Shown: piece by piece, positions 23,401 through 31,405 of the stretch
Numbering within the stretch: the stretch's first letter is position 1
Layout: every line of letters starts with the position of its first letter
Source: Armatimonadota bacterium
GTDB lineage: Bacteria; Armatimonadota; UBA5829
Assembly: GCA_026392045.1 (NCBI GenBank)
Contig: JAPLCU010000187.1
Coordinates: forward strand, 1-41,035
Direction of reading: 5' to 3'
DNA length: 41,035 nucleotides
Made by a program: the position numbers and the translations under genes
Notes under the pieces: model-generated
Seen by the model: the letters and a program-made list of their open reading frames with translations, nothing else
Databases searched by the model: none
Told to the model about the DNA's origin: nothing

Positions 23401-24189
23401 ATGAACGAACAATACAATTCTCAATCTCCGAGTTACAGCGTATTGGCTAATGTTATAGGTGTTATCGTTCTGGTTGTGGTGGCTTTTATGGTGTTACTGC
23501 CATTGTTTTCTGACCACAGTGATGGTGGTCGTCCCAGCAATTGCCAGACTAATCTTAAACAAATTGGCAACTCAATCAAAATGTATCTGGCCGATTGGGA
23601 TGAGACTTATCCAACCAATCGCCCATTCACAACGAATCACAAACTTGACCCCATCAGCAGTAAAGTGAAATTGAGCGCTATTGGATATGATAAGGTTACA
23701 GGAAAGCCGTATAAGTTCCAACATGGCGTGAATTGGGTTGAGGGGCTTTATGCTTATATGGAATCTATCGTCGAGCGAGGTGACACTTCCAGCGTTTGGA
23801 AATGCCCGTCGGCCTCATTGTCGGCGAAATCGAAATCTGCTGAAGTAAGCTATGCATTTAACCGAAATCTTATCGAACAGCCTGAAAAGATCATCAAAAG
23901 CAGCGGCAGATTGATGATGCTTTCTGAATCAGGCCGTTTGCTGGATTCAGAACTAAAACCCAGCAACAAATCAAACAAGGACCCAAAAGCCGTGCCACAG
24001 AATGCTTTCACCAACACGAAACTCCACAGCAACGGCTCCCATATTCTCTTTGCCGATGGGCATGTTAAGCTCTTTAACGCAGAGGCTTATTTTTACAAAG
24101 GCTGCGAATGGGACCCGAAATCTAAGTGCTGGTTCAGTGTCGGTGACAGGAAAACTCTCAACGCTCATTCAATACAAATCACACCCTAA
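23401..24189 (+). CDS. H-X9-DG domain protein with N-terminal membrane anchor
   Basis: The 262-residue product starts at ATG 23401, with GGAGG 9 bases before. It has a single transmembrane segment (about 15-38) followed by CQTNLKQIGNSIKMYLADWDETYP, the common start of the soluble domain in pseudopilin-like H-X9-DG proteins. Near the C-terminus is HSNGSHILFADGHVK, which exactly fits His-X9-Asp-Gly. Such proteins are hugely expanded in Planctomycetes, Lentisphaerae and Armatimonadota. The usual prepilin cleavage signal (G then F-T-L-I-E) is absent, so it is probably not processed by a prepilin peptidase. Function is unknown. A TATAGAAT at 23348-23355 may be its -10 box. Confidence 0.85.
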   Translation: MNEQYNSQSPSYSVLANVIGVIVLVVVAFMVLLPLFSDHSDGGRPSNCQTNLKQIGNSIKMYLADWDETYPTNRPFTTNHKLDPISSKVKLSAIGYDKVTGKPYKFQHGVNWVEGLYAYMESIVERGDTSSVWKCPSASLSAKSKSAEVSYAFNRNLIEQPEKIIKSSGRLMMLSESGRLLDSELKPSNKSNKDPKAVPQNAFTNTKLHSNGSHILFADGHVKLFNAEAYFYKGCEWDPKSKCWFSVGDRKTLNAHSIQITP

Positions 24190-24341
24190 AGGCAATCAAG
24201 CCCCCACGCTTCCGACATTATAATATAGTGCTATGCTTGTATAAGCGCAGCAAGTATAATAGGGAAAATGCTCGTGCGGCACGAAACAGGTGTCGGACGC
24301 TACTGCTGTGTTTTCTAAACCTAAGCTTAAAGAGGTAAATA
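24190..24341 (+). promoter_or_regulatory. A+T-rich spacer with two TATAAT boxes before the diheme gene
   Basis: TATAAT occurs at 24219-24224 and 24255-24260, each without a convincing TTGACA 16-18 bases upstream. GAGGT (24331-24335) is the ribosome site for ATG 24342. I infer an extended-type or activator-dependent promoter. Confidence 0.3.
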
Positions 24342-27300
24342 ATGATGTATTCCATGCTATCCATGCTTTTGAAGCGCGGGGGTTCCGGGACGAGGGCGTC
24401 CCGAAACAACTTGTTGGCGCTTTGCATTTTACTGTTGAGCGTGTTAACCACATCTCTTAACGCTCAGCCGAACTTCGACCTGGGCAAGGAGTTTGCGCGT
24501 ATCAATGTGGATGCGGTGTCGCGCGCTATTGAAGACCTGGCCCGCACCTATCCGGGTGTTTACGATGCCGCCAAACACCGTGCGGCGCTTGCCGCATTCA
24601 AGGCCAAGCGGGAAGAGATTTTTAAATCATTCAATACCGTCGAACCTGAAAAGCTCGCGGAAGCAGAATCGCTGATCAGAGGCGTGCGTATGGCGCTGCT
24701 CGCGAACCCGTTGCTCGACAGCGACAAGATCATGATGATTCGCAGAGGGCGCGGCTACGGTTTTATCTCGCTCAACAGCCACACCCATGTCACCATCGAT
24801 CGCAGCGGCTGGGACGACGCGATTGTAGTCCTCTCAAACCTGCGCGGCAACCCGAAATTTGAAACTATCTACAAGCCCACGAATGACGTTATTGTGCGGG
24901 ACGTTGATCTTGATTTTTCGGGCGACAAAATGCTCTTTTCCAGCCTGGACGCAAAACGCAAATGGGCTGTTTTTCAGGTCAATATAGATGGAACGGGCCT
25001 GAAGCAGATTTCGCCGACCGACTATCCCGATGTTGATTGGTTTGATCCGTGCTATTTGCCGGATGGCCGTATTGTTATGCTCTCGACCGCCTCTTACCAG
25101 GCTCTGCCTTGCGAAAATGGCAGCCGACCTATGGCTCAAACCTATCTTTTGGACCCGAAAACAGGCAACATCCGCCAGCTCACCTATGAGCAGGATTCTG
25201 ACTACACCCCCAGCGTCACCAACGATGGCCGCATTCTCTATACCCGCTGGGAATACTCCGACCTGATGCATTATTACTCGCGCATCCTTATGACGATGAA
25301 CCCGGACGGCACTTCGCAGTTCTCGCTTTACGGGAGCGGTTCATATTACCCGACGGCTCTCTTGCAGTGTAAATCTATACCTGGCAGCACACAAAAGGTT
25401 GTTGGAATCGTCGGCGGGCATCATGATGAGCCGGAAAAGGGCCGTCTAGTGATTTTTGACCCATCGCTCGCCCGCAAATACCCGTTCAAGTTCACTCCTA
25501 CCGATAAAGACTGGGGCCCCGCGGGTTCGTTCCTGCGTATTATGACCGACGTATTACCCGCGGAGCAGACCGGATGCGTCGCAGAGATTCCCGGGTGGGG
25601 CAAGCCCGTGGTTGGAGATGTCTGCGACCGGCAAACAGGAAACCAGTATGAGTTGGGTAAGCCGTATTTCGTATATCCAACGCCCCTGAGCGACAAATAT
25701 TTTTTAGTAAGCGCGAAGCCCTATGGGCAGCCTTGGGGCGTTTATCTGGTAGACACATTCGACAATATGACCCTGCTTGCGGAGGATGACAAAGACGCTT
25801 CGATGTTTGAGCCTATGATGCTCGCTGCCCGCCCTCGCCCGCCGATTCTGCCAGACCGCATCAAGCCTGATTCAAAGACCGCGACCGTGCATATCGCCGA
25901 TATCTACAAAGGCCCCGGTCTTAAGGGCATTCCGCGCGGTTCGGTGAAAAATCTTCGCATTTTCGCATATCACTTCAACTATGTAGGCACCGGCGGCCAT
26001 GCGTCGTTGGGCATTGAAGCCGGTTGGGATATCAAGCGAATACTCGGAACGGCGCCTGTGGAGGCTGACGGTTCTGCGTGTTTCGAGATTCCGTCTAACA
26101 CTCCCATTTCACTTCAACCGCTGGATAGCGACGGCGCCTCGATGCAGCTTATGCGCTCATGGGTTGTCGGTATGCCTGGCGAGCGCGTTTCTTGCGTAGG
26201 ATGCCATGAGGACATTCGGTCCACCATTCCGGCCAGGCGAACAATTGCAGACAACAGCCCTATTCGTAAGATTACTCCTTGGTACGGTGAGGTGAGACCA
26301 TTCGGTTTCGAGCATGAAGTATATCCTGTGGCGCAGAGGTTCTGCGGGGGTTGCCATGATGGTTCACAGCGTGCCGATGGCCTCAAGCCGTGGCCTATGC
26401 GCAATGCTGATGAGACCTATAAAGCCATTCATCCGTATGTCCGCAGGCCCGGGCCTGAGAGCGAGCAGGAAATGCTGAACCCGATGGAGTATCACGTTTC
26501 CACCAGCCCGCTTATTCAGATGCTCAAGAAAGGGCATTATGGCGTGAAGCTGGACCGCGAAGGCTGGGACAGGCTTTACGCCTGGATTGACCTCAATGCG
26601 CCGTTTGTTGGCAGGTGGAACCCCGGCAATTTTGAGGGACGGCCGCAGAAAGAAAGACGCTGCGAATTGGCCAAGATATTCGCCAATATTGATACTTCAC
26701 CCGAGGATGAATACAAGCGCGTGGACGAAGAGATCAAAGCCCGTCCCGCGCCGGTATACGTGAAGCCCGAGGCCGTTCAGTCGCCGCCTAAAGATAATCT
26801 CACAGTTCCCGGCATGCCTGTTCAGCCAAAACCAGGCGAAGGTCGCAAAGTTATTACGCTTCCGGACGGCCAGAAGATGAACTTCGCGCGTATTCCCGCT
26901 GGGCGCTTTATCATGGGCAGCTTGAACGGTTATTCCGATGAATATCCGCGTGCTGTAGTAAATATCGCAAAACCATTTTGGATGAGCGAGACCGAGATCA
27001 CAAACGCTCAGTATAAGAAATTCGACCCCAACCATGATACTCGCTATATAGACCAGCATGGCAAGGACCACAACTTCCCTGGCTATATCGCCAACCATCC
27101 CAATCAGCCGGTGGCGCGTGTCACTTGGAGCCGTGCAATGGATTTCTGCAAGTGGATGAGCAAGTCTCTCGGGGCAAAGGTGAATTTGCCGACCGAAGCG
27201 CAATGGGAATGGGCTGCGAGGGCCGGTTCTCCTAATGATTTCTTCTATGGCGGCGCTAATGATGACTACACCAAATGGGCAAATCTGGCAGGTAGGGAAT

Positions 27301-27683
27301 TGCGCTGGACATCCGTCGGCTTCGAGGGCGGCCCCATTATCATGCACCGCAACCCATATCCACCAGACATGAATTTCCCGCTGCATGATGAGCGTTTCGA
27401 GGACAAGTGGTTCATAGTTGACTATGTAGGTCAATATGAAGCCAGCCCGTGGGGCCTAAAAGATATCGTCGGCAACGTCAACGAGTGGACCCGCTCCAGC
27501 TACAGGCCCTACCCGTATGTTGATAACGATGGCCGAAACGATGGCAGCCTAACCGAGCGAAAGGTAGCTCGCGGCGGTTCATGGGCCAGCAGACCGGTGG
27601 ATGCCGGATCAGCGATTCGACTGCCCTACCAGCCGTATCAGCAGGTATATGATGTCGGCTTCCGTGTGATTATTGAAGAATAA
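24342..27683 (+). CDS. HzsA-related diheme c-type cytochrome fused to a SUMF1-like domain
   Basis: The 1113-residue product begins with a signal peptide (about 20-41, ending LNA) preceded by an unusual Gly/Arg-rich stretch. A helical domain (about 45-150) and a TolB-like beta-propeller region (about 175-420, with repeated DLDFSGDKMLFSS and NDGRILYTRWE blades) follow. A middle domain carries two covalent-heme motifs, CVGCH (618-622) and CGGCH (668-672), as in proteins related to the alpha subunit of hydrazine synthase. Residues about 840-1113 form a SUMF1/formylglycine-generating-like domain (FARIPAGRFIMGS, EITNAQYKKF, LPTEAQWEWAARAGS, GNVNEWTRS, RGGSWASRP, VGFRVI). Its C-terminus has no Cys, so canonical formylglycine activity is unlikely. 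The protein is probably periplasmic. Redox activity is inferred, and hydrazine synthesis is not. Confidence 0.85.
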   Translation: MMYSMLSMLLKRGGSGTRASRNNLLALCILLLSVLTTSLNAQPNFDLGKEFARINVDAVSRAIEDLARTYPGVYDAAKHRAALAAFKAKREEIFKSFNTVEPEKLAEAESLIRGVRMALLANPLLDSDKIMMIRRGRGYGFISLNSHTHVTIDRSGWDDAIVVLSNLRGNPKFETIYKPTNDVIVRDVDLDFSGDKMLFSSLDAKRKWAVFQVNIDGTGLKQISPTDYPDVDWFDPCYLPDGRIVMLSTASYQALPCENGSRPMAQTYLLDPKTGNIRQLTYEQDSDYTPSVTNDGRILYTRWEYSDLMHYYSRILMTMNPDGTSQFSLYGSGSYYPTALLQCKSIPGSTQKVVGIVGGHHDEPEKGRLVIFDPSLARKYPFKFTPTDKDWGPAGSFLRIMTDVLPAEQTGCVAEIPGWGKPVVGDVCDRQTGNQYELGKPYFVYPTPLSDKYFLVSAKPYGQPWGVYLVDTFDNMTLLAEDDKDASMFEPMMLAARPRPPILPDRIKPDSKTATVHIADIYKGPGLKGIPRGSVKNLRIFAYHFNYVGTGGHASLGIEAGWDIKRILGTAPVEADGSACFEIPSNTPISLQPLDSDGASMQLMRSWVVGMPGERVSCVGCHEDIRSTIPARRTIADNSPIRKITPWYGEVRPFGFEHEVYPVAQRFCGGCHDGSQRADGLKPWPMRNADETYKAIHPYVRRPGPESEQEMLNPMEYHVSTSPLIQMLKKGHYGVKLDREGWDRLYAWIDLNAPFVGRWNPGNFEGRPQKERRCELAKIFANIDTSPEDEYKRVDEEIKARPAPVYVKPEAVQSPPKDNLTVPGMPVQPKPGEGRKVITLPDGQKMNFARIPAGRFIMGSLNGYSDEYPRAVVNIAKPFWMSETEITNAQYKKFDPNHDTRYIDQHGKDHNFPGYIANHPNQPVARVTWSRAMDFCKWMSKSLGAKVNLPTEAQWEWAARAGSPNDFFYGGANDDYTKWANLAGRELRWTSVGFEGGPIIMHRNPYPPDMNFPLHDERFEDKWFIVDYVGQYEASPWGLKDIVGNVNEWTRSSYRPYPYVDNDGRNDGSLTERKVARGGSWASRPVDAGSAIRLPYQPYQQVYDVGFRVIIEE
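24382..24407. repeat. Palindrome inside the signal-peptide coding region
   Basis: GTTCCGGGAC (24382-24391) and GTCCCGAAAC (24398-24407) pair at 9 of 10 positions around GAGGGC. It resembles family 3 (GTTTCGGGATTT arms). It encodes the residues GSGTRASRN ahead of the hydrophobic core of the exported cytochrome. Confidence 0.65.
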
Positions 27684-27743
27684 CAGCCTCGTGTTCGGGC
27701 AGGATATCAATCACGTTGGCATTCTGAGTAGCCCATAATAGTG

Positions 27744-27783
27744 GACGGGGCCGAAAGCTCTGTCGAGAAGCTCCGACCCCGTC
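27744..27783. terminator. Stem-loop between convergent genes
   Basis: GACGGGG (27744-27750) and CCCCGTC (27777-27783) pair across a 26-base loop that can itself pair AGCT with AGCT. There is no T-run, but its position between the convergent diheme and GNAT genes fits a shared transcript end. I see nothing else in 27684-27860. Confidence 0.4.
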
Positions 27784-27860
27784 AAGTAGGATGTGATGTG
27801 TCTACCAAAGGGAATTTACCCCTCAGATTGTTAACTCAAACATTGCCTGCTAAAAATATT

Positions 27861-28658
27861 TTAACGGTCAGTTGCCCGCAAACGGGCGTTATAAGCTATC
27901 TCGATGGCGTTCATAATGTCATCCTCGCTAATCGGACCGTCGAAAAACGTTAATTTGCCATCTATAAACACGCCGGTGGACATTCCCTTATCAAGAATCG
28001 CGGCGCGGTCGTTTTGATCATGCACTTCTAACGTCACCTTGTCCTCCCCAACCTGGGCAAGAACTGTCTCCACCAGGTTTCTGTTGTGGACAAACGTATA
28101 GCACCGGCGGCAATCAAGGATATCCACTTTGATTCTCGGTTCCATGTGAGGTTTCGGCTTGAAGTCTGGCTCCAGATAACGCGGAGGCTCAGCCTCCGTA
28201 TTGAACCCCACATAATAAAGCGTGCCCTGGCCGCGCGTGTCGGTTGCGGTCATTCCCATGTGGGCGAAAAATGCGCCTGGTTTGTATTCAAAACCGGTAT
28301 TGATCCTATCTGAGAAACCCTCTGCGGCAAGCCCTGTCGCTCCATTTTTGTGAGCATCAGCCATGGCCGCTTCCACAAGAGCCTTTCCCGTGCCCGCCTT
28401 CTGATATTCGGGCTTCACATACACACACTGCACCATATAAAGGCCTTCGCCTTCAACATCCAGCGGGGCTTCTTCAATGGGATAGTAAAGCACAAAACCA
28501 GCAACTTCGCCATTATCAGCTCTAGCTATTTGACCCCTCAGGAGGTTGCCGTCCAGCCAAGCTTCCATCTGATCATACATTTCCTCAGATTTCGGCTTGC
28601 CATGAGCGCAGAAGACGCCTCCTCGAAGGTTATCCGTGTTGAGCTTTTCGATTTTCAT
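27861..28658 (-). CDS. GNAT acetyltransferase fused to a thioredoxin-like domain
   Basis: The start is ATG 28658 (MKIEKLNTDN) with GAGGAAA upstream. A longer frame runs into repeats and is rejected. The 265-residue product has a GNAT fold (about 1-155) with acetyl-CoA motif VYVKPEYQKAGTGKALVEAA (79-98). A C-terminal thioredoxin-like domain (about 175-262) has a CRRC redox pair (183-186), the beta strand KVTLEVHD and the cis-Pro-equivalent region MSTGVFIDGKLTFF. It resembles the YoaP-like GNAT proteins. The substrate is unknown. The CxxC suggests redox control of the acetyltransferase or handling of a thiol or metal. Confidence 0.8.
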   Translation of the reverse strand: MKIEKLNTDNLRGGVFCAHGKPKSEEMYDQMEAWLDGNLLRGQIARADNGEVAGFVLYYPIEEAPLDVEGEGLYMVQCVYVKPEYQKAGTGKALVEAAMADAHKNGATGLAAEGFSDRINTGFEYKPGAFFAHMGMTATDTRGQGTLYYVGFNTEAEPPRYLEPDFKPKPHMEPRIKVDILDCRRCYTFVHNRNLVETVLAQVGEDKVTLEVHDQNDRAAILDKGMSTGVFIDGKLTFFDGPISEDDIMNAIEIAYNARLRATDR

Positions 28659-28761
28659 AATGTTTCCTCGATTCTGAGGCTGCCTGCACAATACATGGTC
28701 ATTATACACCATATATCGCACAATTGGCCCAAAATCTGGTAGAATGGGCGGAGAAAAGGAA

Positions 28762-28796
28762 GGGACAGGGAATAGGGAACATGTTACAGGGAACAG
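28762..28796. repeat. Five 7-bp units
   Basis: The heptamers are GGGACAG, GGAATAG, GGAACAT, GTTACAG and GGAACAG. The same GTTACAG-type variant unit occurs in the array at 34067. Confidence 0.88.
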
Positions 28797-28803
28797 TGGG
28801 GAG

Positions 28804-28967
28804 GGCGAGGCTCCCGCCGAGCCTTGCTCTTGTGAGGTGTTTCGGGATTTGAGCGCAGCGGAAATCCCGAAACACTTGTTCGGGCGGATTTGCAATCCGG
28901 CCCGTAAGTGGCTATCTGGGATCTTCGATCCCCTGCCATCAAACTATCAAACCATCGGACTATCAAA
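28804..28967. repeat. Palindrome cluster upstream of the ABC ATPase gene
   Basis: In order: family 2 palindrome (28804-28823); family 3 palindrome with 14-bp arms GTGTTTCGGGATTT / AAATCCCGAAACAC (28837-28850, 28862-28875) and loop GAGCGCAGCGG; a further palindrome CGGGCGGATT / AATCCGGCCCG (28881-28904); and an octamer array of CCATCAAA, CTATCAAA, CCATCGGA and CTATCAAA (28936-28967), ending 5 bases before ATG 28973. No ribosome site other than this repeat exists. Confidence 0.88.
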
Positions 28968-28972
28968 CTAAA

Positions 28973-30244
28973 ATGAACTATAAGATCAAAGCAGACAACA
29001 TAACCGCAGGTTACGACGGCGAGCGCATACTAAACGGTGTCTCATTAGAGTTGGCGGCCTCTGATTTCGTCGGGATTATCGGCCCGAACGGCAGCGGCAA
29101 GACCACGCTGCTGCGCGCGATGTCTCGATCACTTGCGCCTGAGTGCGGTGAGGTGCGTTTGGACGGCAAGAACATATATTCCATACCCGCGCGTGAGTTT
29201 GCAAGGCAGGTTGCGGTAGTTCCTCAGGACACCATTGTAACATTCGATTTCACGGTGCTCGAAATCGCCTTGATGGGTCGTTCACCGAGGCTCGGCAGGT
29301 TTGCAGTTGAGGGCGCAAAGGACACCCAGATCGCTATGGATGCTTTAGCGCGAACTGGCACATTGCACCTTAAAGACCGCCCAATAATGACGCTTTCCGG
29401 GGGCGAGAGGCAGCGGGTGATGATGGCGAGGGCGCTTGCGCAAGAACCTGACGTGCTTCTCTTGGACGAACCGACCTCTCATTTGGATATTAGTTTTCAA
29501 TATGAGATTATGGACCTCGTAAAGAGCCTGAACCGCGAACGCGGGCTTACGGTATTGGCCGTGTTGCACGATCTAAACCTTGCCAGTCAGTATTGTGATC
29601 GGCTGATTCTTATTGGCGGCGGCGAGGTGCAGGCAAGCGGATCGCCCGAAGATGTGATCACATCCGAGAACATTCGCCGGGTGTATGGCGCAGAGGTTTG
29701 GGTGCGCAAACACCCCACAACCCATCGGCCATACGTGATATCGGGTGTTAAGCCAAAGTCGCATGTGCCATCTGCCGCGTTCGATTCGCCGTTGCGGGTG
29801 CATGTGGTTGGGGGTGGGGGAACCGCCGCGCCGATTCTCGCAAAGCTTATCAGACGTGGCTACGAGGTTTCGTGCGGCATTTTGAGCGCAGGTGATGCCG
29901 ACCAGGAAGTTGCAGAAGCTCTGGACATAGTTCACATTGCCCAGCCGATATTTTCGCAGTTCACGTCCGAAGCAATAATAGAGCACACAGAGCTGGTAAG
30001 TTCGGCGGATATTGTTGTTCTTACTGATGTGCCGGTGGGGAATGGCAACCTATCTAATATAGAATCAGTCCGCGATGCCGCCAAATCTGGCAAGAAAACT
30101 CTGCTACTGAAGCCCGATCTGATCAACACACGCGATTTTACCGATGGGCAAGCCGCTAAATTGATTGAGGAAATGATCATATTGGGCGCGGAGGCTGTTG
30201 GCTCAATAGATGAAATCCTGCACTCTATAGAAACAGGCCACTAG
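28973..30244 (+). CDS. Orphan FecE/BtuD-type ABC transporter ATPase with C-terminal extension
   Basis: The 423-residue product has a complete ABC ATPase (about 5-255): Walker A GPNGSGKT (37-44), LSGGERQ (141-147), Walker B VLLLDEP (161-167) and H-loop HD (199-200). It is of the iron-siderophore/heme/cobalamin importer type. Residues about 270-423 form an extra domain starting VHVVGGGGTAAPILAKLIRRGYEVSCG, which looks Rossmann-like. It contains SSADIVVLTDVPVGNGNL, possibly a nucleotide- or corrinoid-binding domain. No permease or binding protein lies nearby. A remnant of a second copy of its 3' end is at 31102-31272. It overlaps the convergent membrane gene by 20 bases. Confidence 0.9.
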   Translation: MNYKIKADNITAGYDGERILNGVSLELAASDFVGIIGPNGSGKTTLLRAMSRSLAPECGEVRLDGKNIYSIPAREFARQVAVVPQDTIVTFDFTVLEIALMGRSPRLGRFAVEGAKDTQIAMDALARTGTLHLKDRPIMTLSGGERQRVMMARALAQEPDVLLLDEPTSHLDISFQYEIMDLVKSLNRERGLTVLAVLHDLNLASQYCDRLILIGGGEVQASGSPEDVITSENIRRVYGAEVWVRKHPTTHRPYVISGVKPKSHVPSAAFDSPLRVHVVGGGGTAAPILAKLIRRGYEVSCGILSAGDADQEVAEALDIVHIAQPIFSQFTSEAIIEHTELVSSADIVVLTDVPVGNGNLSNIESVRDAAKSGKKTLLLKPDLINTRDFTDGQAAKLIEEMIILGAEAVGSIDEILHSIETGH

Positions 30245-30830
30245 GGGCCTGCGCCCACAAAACGCCAATCAATACTGTCAATCCAGCGATGAGCCAAAAG
30301 ATGGCGGACAGAACGAATAAAGCTGTTCCAACTATTTGATTTCTATGTGATCGCAGCATATATAGAGCTGCAAAACAGCCCAAACCCGTTGTGATGAGAG
30401 CTATCGCAAGAGCAGGAATCACAAGAACTTCCAAGCCTGCCATTCCGTGCATTGTCGCAACATGTAGATTATGCCACATCTGCGAACCGAGGAACTTCAA
30501 TCCAACTATCAATTCCATCAATCCCGCGAAAGCGGCATAAGTGCCCAGAGGCAGCAAGTTCAATCCTCGCCAAATAGCAACCGCGAGGCCAATGAAGAAG
30601 AGACCCAGTAACATGCTCATGATATCGAGAGCGCTGCCTGCCATTCCCTTCAATAGCCAACCGCGGATAACCGGCGAGCCAAGAACTATCGCCACGCCGC
30701 CAGGTACCGCAAGCGCTTGGGCCCATTTCTTCTGATCAGGGTCGGTCAGCCCGCGATACAGATATCGCGCTAATATGAACAACGCGGCTGCAGTGTTGAA
30801 AGCTATGTATGGAAAGCTGGAATCTAACAT
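30225..30830 (-). CDS. Multi-pass membrane protein, possibly DUF981-like
   Basis: The 201-residue product has about six hydrophobic helices, starting with SFPYIAFNTAAALFILARYLY, and a well-placed GAGGTGATCG ribosome site before ATG 30830. Charged residues are few, and there are His residues in WHNLHVATMHGM that could bind a metal or heme. The general pattern recalls DUF981 proteins, but I hold that weakly. Its 3' end overlaps the ABC ATPase gene by 20 bases on the opposite strand. It may belong functionally with the ATPase, because remnants resembling both genes occur together just downstream. Confidence 0.65.
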   Translation of the reverse strand: MLDSSFPYIAFNTAAALFILARYLYRGLTDPDQKKWAQALAVPGGVAIVLGSPVIRGWLLKGMAGSALDIMSMLLGLFFIGLAVAIWRGLNLLPLGTYAAFAGLMELIVGLKFLGSQMWHNLHVATMHGMAGLEVLVIPALAIALITTGLGCFAALYMLRSHRNQIVGTALFVLSAIFWLIAGLTVLIGVLWAQAPSGLFL

Positions 30831-30930
30831 CGATCACCTCTATGATTATTGCGCCACAATAATTGTTGGCATATGAGCTTTCCACATAAGGCGTCCAGAT
30901 TCCTCCTTCGCAGGGCGAAAAAACATTGTG

Positions 30931-31110
30931 TCACTTTTGCATAGTAGCGGGCATCCACTTCCCGAAGCCCTGCATATGATCCCAGAACCCCAAATAACCC
31001 GTCAAAGCAAGTATTCCGGCGGCTATCATGAGCACAATCGCCCCAATTAGCCGTATATTCTTATTTGTGCGCAGATAAAGGGTTGGCAGCGCAAACACTC
31101 CGCCAAAACC
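30931..31110 (-). pseudogene. 3' remnant of a membrane protein gene
   Basis: On the minus strand, a frame ending in TGA at 30931-30933 reads FAGFGGVFALPTLYLR, then NKNIRLIGAIVLMIAAGILA and so on to WMPATMQK. It has no ATG start, and a TAG interrupts it just upstream at about 31128. By eye, LYLRTNKNIRLIGAIVLMIAAG resembles the C-terminal LYMLRSHRNQIVGTALFVLSA of the intact neighbour at 30225, suggesting a truncated paralogue. A 55-residue protein starting at an internal GTG cannot be excluded. Confidence 0.5.
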
Positions 31111-31272
31111 GGCAAAAAAGTGCTCCTCCTAAAGCCCGAACTCATCTCATCACGCGACTTCACCGATGGGCAAGCCACGAAATTGATTGATGAAATAATT
31201 TCATTGGGCGCAGAGTCGTTGCAGTCGATAGAAGAACTGCTTAGAGCAATAGATGTTGTGGTAAAGGCATAG
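31102..31272 (+). pseudogene. 3' remnant of a second ABC ATPase gene
   Basis: The frame ending TAG at 31270-31272 encodes AKTGKKVLLLKPEL, SSRDFTDGQATKLIDE and LGAESLQSIEELLRAID. It matches residues about 373-420 of the intact ATPase (AKSGKKTLLLKPDL, RDFTDGQAAKLIEE, LGAEAVGSIDEIL). The rest of the gene is missing. DNA differences are spread at third positions, so it was once a functional diverged paralogue. The break point joins it to the membrane-protein remnant in the opposite direction. Confidence 0.8.
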
Positions 31273-31279
31273 CGCTTTG

Positions 31280-31329
31280 TTAGGTTCTAGGTCTTAGGTT
31301 TAGTTGCTTCGGTATCCTGATGCCGAAGC
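31280..31329. repeat. Three 7-bp units followed by a family 1 palindrome
   Basis: TTAGGTT, CTAGGTC and TTAGGTT (31280-31300) are followed by the GCTTCGG/CCGAAGC palindrome (31306-31329) and its usual right flank CCTACCGCATAT. Confidence 0.88.
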
Positions 31330-31405
31330 CTACCGCATATCATGAATAATATAGGCTGCATGCAATTTTTTTTGACTTTTTAACTCAAGAATGCCGCCCC
31401 TCTGC

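Noticed and set aside
26697-27434. 245-residue antisense ORF opposite the SUMF1-like domain
   Set aside because: The + strand protein has recognisable motifs throughout. The antisense frame has none.
24342-27683. True hydrazine synthase and anammox metabolism
   Set aside because: Only an HzsA-like core is present, fused to SUMF1. No HzsB/C or hydrazine dehydrogenase gene is seen.
27861-28895. 344-residue version of the GNAT protein
   Set aside because: The extra N-terminus is translated from repeat DNA (family 2, family 3 and heptamers), and a GAGGAAA site supports ATG 28658.
30931-31272. Insertion sequence responsible for the gene remnants
   Set aside because: No transposase frame, terminal inverted repeats or target duplication could be found around the junction.
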